A stretch of DNA of 64,000 nt from Evansella sp041820985 (GTDB lineage: Bacteria > Bacillota > Bacilli > Bacillales > Salisediminibacteriaceae), in the NCBI RefSeq assembly GCF_041820985.1, contig NZ_JBGUAU010000010.1, positions 129,458 through 193,457 of the forward strand. Direction: 5' to 3'. A model generated the notes under the pieces. It did no database searches. It was not told the DNA's origin and saw nothing but the letters and a program-made list of their open reading frames with translations. Shown piece by piece: positions 1-10,029 of the stretch. The translations under genes were made by a program, and so were the position numbers. Numbering within the stretch: position 1 is the stretch's first letter; every line of letters starts with the position of its first letter.

Positions 1-362
1 AGTATGATAACTTCTTGATAACTCGTCTTTAATCTTTTTATACAGTTATATAGTTCGTTTACGGTTTCGTCATCCTCCAAAATCTTCTCTGGTGAATTAT
101 TATTGACTAATGGAACAGATGTCTTTAAAGGGATGAATGTTATTAACCTTTTTCTTCTCCAATAATCATAAATGGAATTCCTCGCCATTGATATAATCCA
201 TGTATAATAGTGAGATTCCCCACGAAATTTATGTAATGAACTTTTTACTTTTATAAATGTTTCCTGTGTAATATCTTCTGCAGTCTCTTTGTTTCCGACC
301 ATAAGTAAAATATAATTGTAAACATCTTGATTATAGTTTATGTATAACTCCTTCCATGTCAT
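1..362 (-). CDS. ECF-type RNA polymerase sigma factor, 3' part cut by the window edge
   Basis: The minus-strand frame opens with ATG at 362-360, preceded by a clear AGGAGGTG ribosome binding site at about 369-376, and stays open to base 1 (about 120 codons). It begins MTWKELYINYNQDVYNY and contains the region-2 signature of sigma-70 family proteins (TAEDITQETFIKV, then YTWIISMARNSIYDYWRR), followed by a linker and the start of region 4 (LKTSYQEV). This places it in the extracytoplasmic-function group. The end of region 4 lies outside the window, so the target genes and anti-sigma factor are unknown. It is read in the same direction as the fucose operon but separated from it by a terminator-like hairpin, so it is probably an independent unit. 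Confidence 0.85.
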   Translation of the reverse strand, partial: MTWKELYINYNQDVYNYILLMVGNKETAEDITQETFIKVKSSLHKFRGESHYYTWIISMARNSIYDYWRRKRLITFIPLKTSVPLVNNNSPEKILEDDETVNELYNCIKRLKTSYQEVII

Positions 363-497
363 CCTTTCACCTCCTATTTGTCTATGATAATAGACGAATA
401 ATGAATGCCGTAGTCGCACTTCTGAAAAAATTTCATCAATAAATAATTCATTATTAATCCTTAGCTAACACCATGAACAATTGTAAGCACACGCAAA

Positions 498-527
498 ATG
501 ACCCCGGAACCACTTTTCCGAGATCAT
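498..527 (-). terminator. Rho-independent terminator of the fucose operon
   Basis: On the minus strand a 12-bp stem (ATGATCTCGGAA paired with TTCCGGGGTCAT, two G-U pairs) closes a 6-nt loop and is followed by TTTTGCG. It lies about 50 nt beyond the stop codon of the GH95 gene. The U-run is short, so efficiency is uncertain. Confidence 0.6.
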
Positions 528-575
528 TTCCTGCGCTGTCCGTAAAGTACGAAACAAGCCAGATCATTCTGCTAT

Positions 576-2882
576 CTACATTGTCAATACATACTCTTTC
601 CCTTTTTCCGTCTCAAACTGGAAAACAAAGTTCTCTTTCTTTTCCACTTGAACCTCTGTATTATCACACGTGATGGATACATCCACATTGCTCGGTAGTC
701 TTAACGTACAAGTCCTTCCATTCAACGAAGTAATCCGCCCATTCCTCAATCTATTATTCTCCCACTCTAGATCTACTTCAAATCCACCTTTTGCTCGAAG
801 TCCCTTCACCTTGCCACTACACCATTCCTTAGGCAGCGCAGGTAGCAAACTAATTTCCTCCAGATGACTTTGTAGCACCATTTCTACCATACCAGCTGTG
901 CCGCCAAAGTTTCCATCAATTTGGAAAGGTGGATGATTATCAAATAGATTTGGTAGTGTGGATGACGTGAGAAGACCTAGTACATTTTGATACGCCAACT
1001 CCCCTTCTTCTAACCGTGCCCACATATTAATAATCCATGCTCGACTCCAGCCAGTATGTCCACCGCCGTGTTGCAATCTTCTTTCTAACGTTACTTTTGC
1101 AGCTTCCGCTAACTCTGGTGTTTTCCTTGGAGAAATCTGATTGCCAGGATGTAATGCAAAAAGATGAGAGATATGCCGATGCCCAGGTTCAGCCTCTTCA
1201 TAATCTTCTTTCCACTCTTGAATTTGTCCATACTTCCCAATCTGCGGTTTTGGAAGCTTCTCTTTCATGTTTTCTAATAGTCCACGGTATTCCTCATCCT
1301 GTGCGAGAATCTCACTTGCTTTGATCACACTTGAAAACAAAGCGTGGAGGATTTGACTATCCATAGATGGTGCTTCACACAATACCCCTCTTTCCCCGTT
1401 CGGCAGTATATACGTGTTTTCCGGTGAAACAGATGGAGAGGTGATCAAATAACCATCCTCCGTTTCTTGTAGAAAATCCACAAAGAACAGGGAGGCTTCC
1501 TTCAGTGTTTCGTAAACCTTATGCAAAAACTCCGTGTCTCCTGTAAATTCATAACGCTCCCATAGATGTAAACTGAGCCAAGCAACACTCATCGGCCAAA
1601 ATGATGCTGGCATATAAATGTCCTGTGGTGCTGTGTCAGCCCAAATATCTGTATTATGATGAGCAACAAAGCCACGACAGCCATACATTTTTTCTGCCGT
1701 AATACGCCCCGGTACCCTCATCCGCTCAATAAGATCAAACAACGGCTCATGACATTCCGATAATTGACATACCTCTGCTGGCCAATAATTCATTTCCGTG
1801 TTGATATTTACCGTGAATTTACTATCCCACGGTGGCAACATTAAGTCATTCCATATTCCTTGTAGCGTTGCTGGAAGCGATCCTGGACGACTGGAAGAAA
1901 TCAATAAGTATCTTCCAAAATGAAAATAAGTAGAAAGTAAGTCTAGATCACTTTCCCCATTTCTAAGTAGTACCAATCGTTCATCCGTAGGGAGAGAATT
2001 TTTCACTACCGGCTCATCCAATTGAAATTCTACCCGATGAAAAAGTTCTTGATAATCTTGTAAGTGGTGCTGAAGCAGCTGCTCATATGACTTATCGAAA
2101 GCAGCATCAAGCAATCCAACACAATAGTCCTCAGGTTTTTCAAATCGGTAGGATGTTGCCCCAGATAAAATCAGTGTTACCGCATCCGCATTTTCAACAA
2201 TAAGACGGCTTCCAATCGTCTTGACTGTTCCATTTTCAGGTATTGCCTGCACAACACTTCGAAAATGAATGCCATCACTACCTCCTGTAACTCCTCGCAT
2301 CACTAACCGATCCTTTGACAATGCCCTCATATCATCGAAGTTTCTCGATTTCCCTCGATCAAAATAGGCACGGAACGAAATACCACCCTCTTTAGAGGAA
2401 GTAAGTCTCACAACCATTACTTGATCTGGAAAACTAGTAAACACTTCCCTTTTGTAATTTACATTCCCTACTTTGTATGTAACAGTCACAACCCCTGTAT
2501 CTAGATCTAGTTCTCGTCGGTAGTCGTAGTGATCTTCACCCTTCCCCACATCCTCACCATCAAATTGTAAATACAAATCTCCTAGCGTCTCATAATGTCT
2601 CTGACATTCAGGAACTCCCGGTAGAGCAAGCGCAGCCAATTTCTCCGCCTCTTTTAACCTACCTTCCGATAAAAGCTTTCTAATTTTAGGTAAGTACTTA
2701 CGGGCATCCGGATTATTACGATCTCTAGGTCCTCCATACCATACGGAGTCCTCATTTAATTGAATGCGTTCCTTTGCTATTTCTCCGAATACCATTCCTC
2801 CTAATCTACCATTTCCAAGAGGTAATGCTTCGTTCCATTCCTTAGCTGGTTGTTTGTACCACAATGTCTTTGTTTTTGTCAT
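576..2882 (-). CDS. GH95 alpha-L-fucosidase
   Basis: Predicted to hydrolyse alpha-1,2-linked L-fucose from fucosylated glycans (inverting, family GH95), feeding the isomerase pathway encoded just upstream in the same operon. The 768-residue protein has the N-terminal GH95 signature (LPLGNGRLGGMVFGE, about residues 20-34, and QLNEDSVWYGGPRD, 41-54). It also has the catalytic-domain motifs NINTEMNYWPAE (359-370, the Asn pair), SPSVSPENT (482-490, general-acid Glu about 488) and FQIDGNFGG (653-661, the Asp that activates Asn). There is no signal peptide, so it should act inside the cell on imported fuco-oligosaccharides. It is the last gene of the operon. The length is typical for a minimal bacterial GH95 enzyme. 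The family assignment is secure; the exact linkage preference is inferred. Confidence 0.93.
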   Translation of the reverse strand: MTKTKTLWYKQPAKEWNEALPLGNGRLGGMVFGEIAKERIQLNEDSVWYGGPRDRNNPDARKYLPKIRKLLSEGRLKEAEKLAALALPGVPECQRHYETLGDLYLQFDGEDVGKGEDHYDYRRELDLDTGVVTVTYKVGNVNYKREVFTSFPDQVMVVRLTSSKEGGISFRAYFDRGKSRNFDDMRALSKDRLVMRGVTGGSDGIHFRSVVQAIPENGTVKTIGSRLIVENADAVTLILSGATSYRFEKPEDYCVGLLDAAFDKSYEQLLQHHLQDYQELFHRVEFQLDEPVVKNSLPTDERLVLLRNGESDLDLLSTYFHFGRYLLISSSRPGSLPATLQGIWNDLMLPPWDSKFTVNINTEMNYWPAEVCQLSECHEPLFDLIERMRVPGRITAEKMYGCRGFVAHHNTDIWADTAPQDIYMPASFWPMSVAWLSLHLWERYEFTGDTEFLHKVYETLKEASLFFVDFLQETEDGYLITSPSVSPENTYILPNGERGVLCEAPSMDSQILHALFSSVIKASEILAQDEEYRGLLENMKEKLPKPQIGKYGQIQEWKEDYEEAEPGHRHISHLFALHPGNQISPRKTPELAEAAKVTLERRLQHGGGHTGWSRAWIINMWARLEEGELAYQNVLGLLTSSTLPNLFDNHPPFQIDGNFGGTAGMVEMVLQSHLEEISLLPALPKEWCSGKVKGLRAKGGFEVDLEWENNRLRNGRITSLNGRTCTLRLPSNVDVSITCDNTEVQVEKKENFVFQFETEKGKEYVLTM

Positions 2883-2926
2883 GACAAGCTGCTCCTAACA
2901 TCCTATTTTTGTTTCCACTTTTTGAA

Positions 2927-3940
2927 CTATAACTCTACTATTGCCTTTATTACCTTTGATTCAGGTTGTAGCCAATTCTCAAATTCTCCCATCATGTCTT
3001 CAAAACTGCAACGGTGGGTTATATAAGTAGGTATGTCTACTTCCCCTTTTGCTAACACATGCTGAACATATTCAAAATCTTCTATCGTTGCGTTTCTACT
3101 TCCTAATAGCGTTGTCTCTCGTTTATGAAAATCAGGGTCATAGAAACTAATATCATCTTTTACTAAACCAACATACACGAGTTTTCCCCCATGTGAGATA
3201 TAATGGAAGGATTGCTTCATTGACTGCAAATTACCTGTTGCATCAATGACGACAGAAGGCATATTTCCATCTGTTACATCTAATAGCTCTTCAATAGGTT
3301 GATGAAGTGCATTTACCGTTGCCCCTACTTCCCCCCATTTTTTACAAAATTGTAGTCTTTCTTCATTTACATCCATTGCTATAACATTGGCTCCTTGGTC
3401 TCTTGCGAAAACCATGATTCCAAGACCAATTGGCCCCGCTCCAATTACTAGCACATTCTCTCCACGCTTTATCTCTGCACGTCGAACAGCATGGGCACCA
3501 ATTGCAAGTGGTTCAAGTAGTGCTGCAGCATCTAAAGAGAGATTGTTTGTCACTAATAGATGACTTGTTGGAACAGAAAGAACCTCTCTCATTCCTCCAT
3601 CCTCATGAACCCCTATCACCTTTATTTTCTCGCAACAGTTTGTTTTTCCCTGCTTACAAGCAATACAATTTTCACAATGAAGATATGGGATAATCGCTAC
3701 TTGATCACCCTTTTTTAGGTGTTTCACATTAGGGTCAATATCCATTACTATCCCTGACAGTTCGTGTCCTAGTACTCGAGGGTATGTGAAATATGGTTGA
3801 TTTCCTTTATAAGCGTGTTGATCAGTGCCACAAATACCAATTCTTTTGATCTGAACCAACGCTTCCCCTTCTACTAACGAAGGAACTTGTTCATCTGTCA
3901 TCAACAACTCATTTGGTTGAACACACACGATGCTTTTCAA
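2927..3940 (-). CDS. Zinc-dependent medium-chain alcohol dehydrogenase (RspB/LgoD-like)
   Basis: A 337-residue NAD(P)-dependent zinc dehydrogenase. The catalytic zinc site is seen in GICGTDQHAYKG (Cys) and LGHE (His, Glu), and the structural zinc cysteines in CENCIACKQGKTNCC. The Rossmann motif is GAGPIGLG. The N-terminus resembles E. coli RspB/LgoD, an L-galactonate 5-dehydrogenase type. In this operon it may oxidise a fuconate-derived acid or reduce lactaldehyde, but the substrate cannot be read from the sequence. The start is TTG, after GAGGGG. It lies between the aldo/keto reductase and the fucosidase with short gaps, so it belongs to the fucose transcript. Confidence 0.85.
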   Translation of the reverse strand: MKSIVCVQPNELLMTDEQVPSLVEGEALVQIKRIGICGTDQHAYKGNQPYFTYPRVLGHELSGIVMDIDPNVKHLKKGDQVAIIPYLHCENCIACKQGKTNCCEKIKVIGVHEDGGMREVLSVPTSHLLVTNNLSLDAAALLEPLAIGAHAVRRAEIKRGENVLVIGAGPIGLGIMVFARDQGANVIAMDVNEERLQFCKKWGEVGATVNALHQPIEELLDVTDGNMPSVVIDATGNLQSMKQSFHYISHGGKLVYVGLVKDDISFYDPDFHKRETTLLGSRNATIEDFEYVQHVLAKGEVDIPTYITHRCSFEDMMGEFENWLQPESKVIKAIVEL

Positions 3941-3957
3941 CTGTTTTTTCCCCTCAC

Positions 3958-4899
3958 CTAAATAATATTTTCGTTATATTCTGGCTTTCCACTTGACCAA
4001 GTACGGTTATGAATCGGAGCTAACATTTCTAATACAGTGCGTAACAGCTCTTTATTTATTGGCTCATTTGCCCATGAGATATTTCTCGATATATTTTTTA
4101 CACTAGCTGTACTAACTAATGTCGTAGGAATACTTGTATTTGCTACCGAATATTGAATCGCTAGTTTGGCAATATCTTCTCCAATGCTTTCACAGTATGC
4201 AGCAGCTTTTTTGCAAACAGTAACAATCTCGGGATCTGCTGGATGCCAATCCGCTACCTCTCTCGTATTTAACAGCCCCATCGAGAGTGGAGATGCATTT
4301 ACAACACCTACTTCCTTCTTCTGCAGAGTAGGAAGTAATTTCAGTAGTGACGTATCGTTCAATGAGTAGTGACAATAAGATAAAATCACATCTAGCTTCT
4401 CTTTTTCCAATACCTTTTCAAAAACCATAAGTGGCAAACCAGACACACCATAAAATCGAACTTTCCCTTCTCGCTTTAACTGCTGCAGCGCTGGAATACC
4501 CTCTTCGATTACTTCATCAAAGGAGCCAAATTCAATGTCATGCAGAAATAACATATCTAAATAATCTGTATGTAACCTTTCAAGACTTTCTTCTACACTT
4601 TGAAAGATTCGATTTTTGGAAAAATCAAATGTGTCAGCCCCATATCGACCCGCTTTGGAAGACAATAAGATTTTATCTCGTGGAAGCTCTTTAACTGCTT
4701 TTCCTAAAACTGATTCAGCCTTTGTAAGCCCATAATATGGACTTACATCGATGTAATTGATTCCCATATCTACCGCAGTATGAACGGTCTTAATTCCCTC
4801 AAATTCATCAATATCACGAAAAACGGATCCTAATGAAGACGCTCCAAAGCTCAAAATGGAGACGTCTAATTCTGTAGTTCCTAGCTTTCTATATTCCAT
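3958..4899 (-). CDS. Aldo/keto reductase, probable L-fucose (D-threo-aldose) 1-dehydrogenase
   Basis: A 313-residue AKR-fold protein. The catalytic tetrad positions are visible: Asp and Tyr in NYIDVSPYYG, Lys in LLSSKAGRYG and His in LFLHDIEF. The C-terminal half holds the NAD(P) binding region. The overall look (MEYRKLGTTELDVSILSFGASSLGSVF) matches the L-galactose/L-fucose dehydrogenase branch, which oxidises the sugar at C1 to a lactone. The neighbour downstream of fucI is a lactonase-type amidohydrolase, which supports this reading. The ATG is preceded by AGGAGATGAACAACG. Substrate assignment is an inference from context. Confidence 0.82.
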   Translation of the reverse strand: MEYRKLGTTELDVSILSFGASSLGSVFRDIDEFEGIKTVHTAVDMGINYIDVSPYYGLTKAESVLGKAVKELPRDKILLSSKAGRYGADTFDFSKNRIFQSVEESLERLHTDYLDMLFLHDIEFGSFDEVIEEGIPALQQLKREGKVRFYGVSGLPLMVFEKVLEKEKLDVILSYCHYSLNDTSLLKLLPTLQKKEVGVVNASPLSMGLLNTREVADWHPADPEIVTVCKKAAAYCESIGEDIAKLAIQYSVANTSIPTTLVSTASVKNISRNISWANEPINKELLRTVLEMLAPIHNRTWSSGKPEYNENII

Positions 4900-4912
4900 C
4901 GTTGTTCATCTC

Positions 4913-5743
4913 CTATATTTTATAAAACGTTTTTGCATTCAAGCCAAACAGTTTTTCCTTATCCAAATCCGTGAAATAAGGTGGCAAATTATTTTCTAAT
5001 ATAGATAGTACTTCATCGTAACTACCTGCTAAAATACATACAGGCCAATCACTTCCAAACATGATTCTGTCTATTCCAAAGCAATCGATAATATGTGTTA
5101 TATACTCTCTAAAATCTTGTAGCATCCACGAATGGTGATTTGCTTCTGTTACCATTCCAGAAAGCTTACAATATATATTGGGATTGTTCGCAATTCTCTC
5201 CATCTGAGTTTTCCACGGTTGCATGATCCCTTGTTTTATATTAGGCTTCGCAATGTGATCAATTACCGCTCTCATTTTTGGTTGTTTATCAAGGAGATCA
5301 ACTACAACTTGCAGTTGATCTGAGGTAATAAGTAAATCGATAGGCACATTTTTCTCGGAAAAATACGCGAAAGCCTCTTGATATGGTTTCGTAAGAATTA
5401 AGTTTGGATCTTTCATATCTTGAATCATGACACGAAATCCAACAAACTTTGGATGTTTCGCAAACGAGCTATAGTGTTCAAGGTATAATGGGTCCTCTAG
5501 ATCTAGCCATCCTACAACTCCTGCTATTGTGTCGTCTTCTTCACTTAGATGTAAAAGGAATTCTGATTCTTCTATTGTAGGTGCCGCCTGAACTAAAATT
5601 GTTTTCTCGATATTATGCTTTTGTAATTGCGGTAATAGATGCTCAGGTAAAAAATCTCTGTATAACACAGGAACTTCCGGTGTAATCCATCCATAATCGT
5701 TTCTATCTATTTTCCAATAATGCTGATGTGCATCAATTCTCAT
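4913..5743 (-). CDS. Amidohydrolase-family lactonase (L-fuconolactonase/rhamnonolactonase type)
   Basis: A metal-dependent TIM-barrel hydrolase of the COG3618 type, which includes L-fucono-1,5-lactonase and L-rhamnono-lactonase. Metal-site motifs are DAHQHYW at the N-terminus, DHIAKP in the middle and MFGSDWPVC near the C-terminus. The predicted job is hydrolysis of the lactone made by the adjacent aldo/keto reductase. Family members start at MRIDAHQHYW, so I place the start at 5743; the open frame extends to 5776. It sits between fucI and the reductase, with a 260-nt gap upstream that could hold a secondary promoter. Confidence 0.85.
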   Translation of the reverse strand: MRIDAHQHYWKIDRNDYGWITPEVPVLYRDFLPEHLLPQLQKHNIEKTILVQAAPTIEESEFLLHLSEEDDTIAGVVGWLDLEDPLYLEHYSSFAKHPKFVGFRVMIQDMKDPNLILTKPYQEAFAYFSEKNVPIDLLITSDQLQVVVDLLDKQPKMRAVIDHIAKPNIKQGIMQPWKTQMERIANNPNIYCKLSGMVTEANHHSWMLQDFREYITHIIDCFGIDRIMFGSDWPVCILAGSYDEVLSILENNLPPYFTDLDKEKLFGLNAKTFYKI

Positions 5744-6000
5744 CATGATCCCCATCCCGTTCTTGAAAATAATCACATATATGTCATGTTTTGTTTATAT
5801 TAGAGAATACTTTTGTTGGTAAATAATCTTTTATTTATTCTCATTGGTTTTATCCCTACAACTTCATTCCAATATCGTAGAATTTGCATGATAAGACTCC
5901 CAGAGAATACGGAAGCCTAATTATTCAATTATGTGGTAGGGCGTTCACTAACCTCACCTGTCCATCAACATGCCCCTCGTCATGTATCATCGTAGTATGT

Positions 6001-7788
6001 TTATCTATATAAAGGACCATAAGTACTACATGCACGGAAGTCTGCACCCTCTAAGTCCTCTGTTCCAAACATATTCCAAGCGCTAGGGCGGAATATGTTT
6101 TCACGTGGTACATTGTGCATATGAACTGGGATTCGGAACATGGATGCCAACGTTAGTAAGTCAGCACCAATATGTCCATAACTTGCTACACAATGATTTG
6201 CTCCCCACGTGTTCATAACAGAATACACATCAGTGAAAACACCTGTACCTGTTAGGTTGGGAACGAACCACGTTGTAGGCCACGTTGGATCTGTCCGTTC
6301 ATCCAAGGTATTATGAACGTTTTCAGAAAGTTCAACAGAATATCCCTCTGCAATTTGGAGCACAGGACCAATACCTTTTACTAAATTAATTCTTGAGATT
6401 GTTAGAGGCATTTCCCCTTTTGTTAAGAAGTTACTAGAGTACCCACCACCACGGAAGTATTCTGTATTCGCAGGTCTCCACGAAGTTGCCTCCAACGACT
6501 TTTTCATTTCATCTTCAGTGATGTTCCAAAATGGTTTCATAGCTGGCTTCCCATCAATCGTTTGTTCACCTGTACCATCTAATGTTGCTGAACCCGAGTT
6601 AATCAAGTGAATTAATCCATCTTTTGCTCTGCCAGAGAGTTCTTCTCCGGTTACTCGCTTGACTGCTTCCGGGCTCCAATACGTCCTCACGTCTGCAAAA
6701 ATTTGTGCAGAATTTGTTAGTAAGTGACCGAACAACATATTCACCGCATTTAAAGAATCATTTTCCGTAGCAACAATATATGGTGGTCGTTTCCCATTCC
6801 AATCAAAGGAAGAATTGAGTATCGCTTCTAGGAAGTCTCCATTTGGAAAATGATCCGTCCATTGCCGTTGACCTTGAAAACCAGATGCAATCGCATTTCT
6901 TCCATAGGCTTCCTCTTCGTAGCCTAAATCCACTAGCTTTGGATTACCTACCATTAAATCTCTTGTGATTAATGTCATTTTCACAACCATTTCCCAATCG
7001 CTTTGCTTCTCTTCTTTTGTTCTTTGCTTGTCTTCTGGGTTATTGTCAATGCCTTCACCACAGTATTCCTTTACCCAGCTAAGTGCCTTTTCATATTCTT
7101 CTTTATCATAGATTCCAAGATCTGTACGACGAATGAATTCTGTCATATCCACATACTCATTTCTCATTCCTAAATACTCTTGAAAGAAATCTTCACTTAC
7201 CATACTTCCAGCAATCCCCATAGAAACAGACCCCATGGAAAGATAGGATTTCCCTTTTAGCATAGCAACAACTAGGCCTGATTTTGCAAAACGGAGTATT
7301 TTCTCGCTGACATCCTGTGGAATCTCTGAGTCTTCTACATCCTGCACATCTTTGCCGTAAATACCGAATGCAGGAATTCCCTTTTGATTATGTGCTGCTA
7401 AAACAGCTGCTAAATAAACAGCTCCCGGACGTTCCGTACCATTAAACCCCCAAATCGCATTAGGAGTGGACGGATTCATATCCATCGTTTCTGAACCATA
7501 GCACCAGCAAGGGGTTACCGTAATCGTCACTCCTACCGATTCCTTTTCGAACTTTTCTTTTGCTTTCGCAGCTTCAGCTACCCCACCGATACATGTATCC
7601 GCAATAACACACTCTACGTGCTCACCATTATAGTGTCTTACATTTGAAGAAATGAGTGATGCAACTGATTTTGCCATTGCCATTGTTTTTTCTTCTAACG
7701 ATTCGCGAACCCCTTTCCTTCGTCCATCAATGGTTGGTCTGATGCCAATTTTAGGTAGTTTTCCATGATATCTATTATTCACTTCCAT
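6001..7788 (-). CDS. fucI: L-fucose isomerase
   Basis: Converts L-fucose to L-fuculose, with Mn2+, as the first catabolic step. The 595-residue protein is nearly colinear with E. coli FucI throughout: KIGIRPTIDGRRKGVRESLE near the N-terminus, TPCWCYGSETMDM (92-104) and IWGFNGTERPGAVYLAA (112-128). The metal ligands fall at Glu342 (VATENDSLN) and Asp366 (IFADVRTYWSPE), with the C-terminal His in YGHIGADLL. The start ATG follows AGGAGGTAACGAAA. It is downstream of the kinase gene with about 50 nt between them. Confidence 0.97.
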   Translation of the reverse strand: MEVNNRYHGKLPKIGIRPTIDGRRKGVRESLEEKTMAMAKSVASLISSNVRHYNGEHVECVIADTCIGGVAEAAKAKEKFEKESVGVTITVTPCWCYGSETMDMNPSTPNAIWGFNGTERPGAVYLAAVLAAHNQKGIPAFGIYGKDVQDVEDSEIPQDVSEKILRFAKSGLVVAMLKGKSYLSMGSVSMGIAGSMVSEDFFQEYLGMRNEYVDMTEFIRRTDLGIYDKEEYEKALSWVKEYCGEGIDNNPEDKQRTKEEKQSDWEMVVKMTLITRDLMVGNPKLVDLGYEEEAYGRNAIASGFQGQRQWTDHFPNGDFLEAILNSSFDWNGKRPPYIVATENDSLNAVNMLFGHLLTNSAQIFADVRTYWSPEAVKRVTGEELSGRAKDGLIHLINSGSATLDGTGEQTIDGKPAMKPFWNITEDEMKKSLEATSWRPANTEYFRGGGYSSNFLTKGEMPLTISRINLVKGIGPVLQIAEGYSVELSENVHNTLDERTDPTWPTTWFVPNLTGTGVFTDVYSVMNTWGANHCVASYGHIGADLLTLASMFRIPVHMHNVPRENIFRPSAWNMFGTEDLEGADFRACSTYGPLYR

Positions 7789-7841
7789 TTTCGTTACCTC
7801 CTAGTTCTTTCTATTTATTTGGGCGAAAAATTCAGTTCTTG

Positions 7842-9317
7842 TTATTTCAGTGTGGTAACTTCCAAAAACTTCTCATAAGCTTCTTGCCAATTTGCTGTGT
7901 TCATTGGCTCGTAGATTTCTGTATGGAAAGAGTTTTGCACAATCATTCTAGCTTCCTTTAAGTTCTTGAATTCCCCTAAAGCTATCCACTGTGCAATAGA
8001 ATTCCCAATCGAACTAGCTTCTACAGGTCCTGCAATTACTTCCCTACCAGTAGCGTTGGAGGTATATTGGCAAAACAAATTATTCTGAATCCCACCGCCA
8101 CCCATATGGATCTTTTTCCATTGTTTGTCGGTTATCCTTTCTAACTTCTCGACTACCCAGCGATATTTTAAGGCGAGACTTTCTAAAATACAAGATAGTA
8201 TCTCCCCCCTTGAATTTGGCACAACTTGACCAGTATTTCTGCAGTATGATTGAACTGCTTCTACCATATTGCTCGGATTAAAAAATAGAGGATCATCCGG
8301 ATCTATGAAAGTTTGAAAAGATTTTGTTTTTTCTATCAATCTGCTTTCCTCAATATAATCTGTTTGAATGCCTTCCTTTTCCCATATGAAACGACATTGT
8401 TGTATGAGCCATAATCCCATATTATTTTTCAAAAGTCGGTATTGGCCATCTAACGTACCTTCATTCGTAAAGCCATAGGTAAAGGCCTCATGCGATACAT
8501 TCGGTTCATTCATCTGTACCCCCATTAGTACCCAAGTTCCACAGCTCATAAATACGGAATCATTACCCTCCATAGGTAAAGCAGCTAATGCACTAGCAGT
8601 ATCATGTCCTGCAACATTCACGATGTTTACCGCCGACATCCCAACCTCTTGATTTATGTGTGGAAGCGTCTTGCCTAACATTGTCATTGGCTTGACGATA
8701 GGTTCAAAAATATCAATTGGCAAACCTAACGTATTGATCAGTTCACTATCCCAACTTTGACTAGAAATGCTAAGCAACTGAGAAGTGCTACTGATAGTAA
8801 ATTCATTTTGTTTCTCTCCAGATAAAAGGTAACCAATTAAATTGGGAGTCATCAGTAAAGATTCCGCTTGCTCTAGTAACATTGGATTATTTTTCTTGAT
8901 TCCGTAGAGTTGAAATAACGTATTGATTTGGGTTGGTTCATTTCCCGTTCGGAAAAACAACTCTTTTTTTCCAACAAGCTTTGTTACCTCCGCTAAACCT
9001 AGAGCTGCGTAAGGGTCACGGTAACAGTATGGGTTCCCCAATATCTCCCCGTTACTAGACAATAACCCGAAGTCTACTCCCCATGAATCAATACCGAGAC
9101 TTTCCACATCTCCATGCCCTTTCACTCTACTCTTGGACATACCTGTTTTCATTTCATTGATGATATGTAATACATCCCAGTAGTAGCGATTCATGACTTT
9201 GGTAGGTTGGTTAGAAAAACGATGAATTTCCTCTAGCCCTAGGCGATTTCCATCGAAGCTACTCACCATTAACCTTCCGTTTGAAGCTCCTAAATCAAAC
9301 GCCCATACCTTTTTCAT
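7842..9317 (-). CDS. fucK: FGGY-family L-fuculokinase (rhamnulokinase-like)
   Basis: A sugar kinase of the FGGY family that should phosphorylate L-fuculose to L-fuculose 1-phosphate. The N-terminal phosphate-1 motif is AFDLGASNGR. The substrate domain motif ESLGIDSWGVDFGLL and the C-terminal NEGTLDGQYRLLKNNMGLWL are of the RhaB (rhamnulokinase) type rather than E. coli FucK. This non-orthologous replacement is common in Firmicute fucose operons. The start MKKVWAFD at 9317 follows GGAAGGTAATT; a longer frame reaches 9344. Placement between fucA and fucI, with no rhamnose isomerase nearby, argues for fuculose as substrate. Confidence 0.88.
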   Translation of the reverse strand: MKKVWAFDLGASNGRLMVSSFDGNRLGLEEIHRFSNQPTKVMNRYYWDVLHIINEMKTGMSKSRVKGHGDVESLGIDSWGVDFGLLSSNGEILGNPYCYRDPYAALGLAEVTKLVGKKELFFRTGNEPTQINTLFQLYGIKKNNPMLLEQAESLLMTPNLIGYLLSGEKQNEFTISSTSQLLSISSQSWDSELINTLGLPIDIFEPIVKPMTMLGKTLPHINQEVGMSAVNIVNVAGHDTASALAALPMEGNDSVFMSCGTWVLMGVQMNEPNVSHEAFTYGFTNEGTLDGQYRLLKNNMGLWLIQQCRFIWEKEGIQTDYIEESRLIEKTKSFQTFIDPDDPLFFNPSNMVEAVQSYCRNTGQVVPNSRGEILSCILESLALKYRWVVEKLERITDKQWKKIHMGGGGIQNNLFCQYTSNATGREVIAGPVEASSIGNSIAQWIALGEFKNLKEARMIVQNSFHTEIYEPMNTANWQEAYEKFLEVTTLK

Positions 9318-9345
9318 AATTACCTTCCTTTCTAAACGAAGCACT

Positions 9346-9993
9346 CTATGAATCTTTTAGTAGTTTCGCTCTATATCTTTCCGCTGAAAGATTTTTCAGA
9401 TCTTCACATTCTTCCTCTGTTAAAACTCGAGGATTACCTACAATGGAAGAGATGGTGTAGACCTTTGCGGCTTCCTCCGTTAACTGCATAAAAAAGTACG
9501 CTTCTTTCATTGATTTCCCTAACGTTAGTACCCCATGATTTCTCATTACAATTACGTCTGTATTATCGATAACTTTCACCACTTCTTCCGCTAATACATT
9601 TGTGGTAGGAATGACATAATCTATGTAAGCTATGTTCTTTACCATCGCTGGAAAGTCAGGAAACATACTTGGAATCTCCTTACCAGTTGAGGACACACCT
9701 ACGGAATAGCTTGGATGAGCATGTAAGACAGCATGAACATCTGGTCTATTTCGAAAGCACTCCAAATGCATTAATATTTCTGAGGAAGGTTTCAGATCAC
9801 TCAGAACATCACCTGTCCTAATATCCACCTTTACCCATTGATGATCCTCAATTTCTTGTAAATCAAATCCACTAGGGGATATATACATATAATCACCTTC
9901 ACGGATACTAAGGTTTCCACCAGCTCCTACCACTAGTCCAGATTGAACTAATTTTTTCGCGTATAAGCTCAATTGTTCTAAAACACTTACCAT
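9346..9993 (-). CDS. fucA: L-fuculose-1-phosphate aldolase
   Basis: Class II aldolase that cleaves L-fuculose 1-phosphate to dihydroxyacetone phosphate and L-lactaldehyde. The 215-residue protein has the family landmarks: GAGGNLSIR (phosphate loop), SSEILMHL (catalytic Glu), HAHPSYS (two zinc His) and RNHGVLTLG (third zinc His). Length is normal for FucA. It follows fucU closely and is followed by fucK within about 30 nt, consistent with one transcript. A rhamnulose-phosphate or ribulose-phosphate relative is the alternative, but the context favours fuculose. Confidence 0.92.
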   Translation of the reverse strand: MVSVLEQLSLYAKKLVQSGLVVGAGGNLSIREGDYMYISPSGFDLQEIEDHQWVKVDIRTGDVLSDLKPSSEILMHLECFRNRPDVHAVLHAHPSYSVGVSSTGKEIPSMFPDFPAMVKNIAYIDYVIPTTNVLAEEVVKVIDNTDVIVMRNHGVLTLGKSMKEAYFFMQLTEEAAKVYTISSIVGNPRVLTEEECEDLKNLSAERYRAKLLKDS

Positions 9994-10029
9994 ATTTATT
10001 CACCTCAAAAATTTATTAGATTAGGAGTA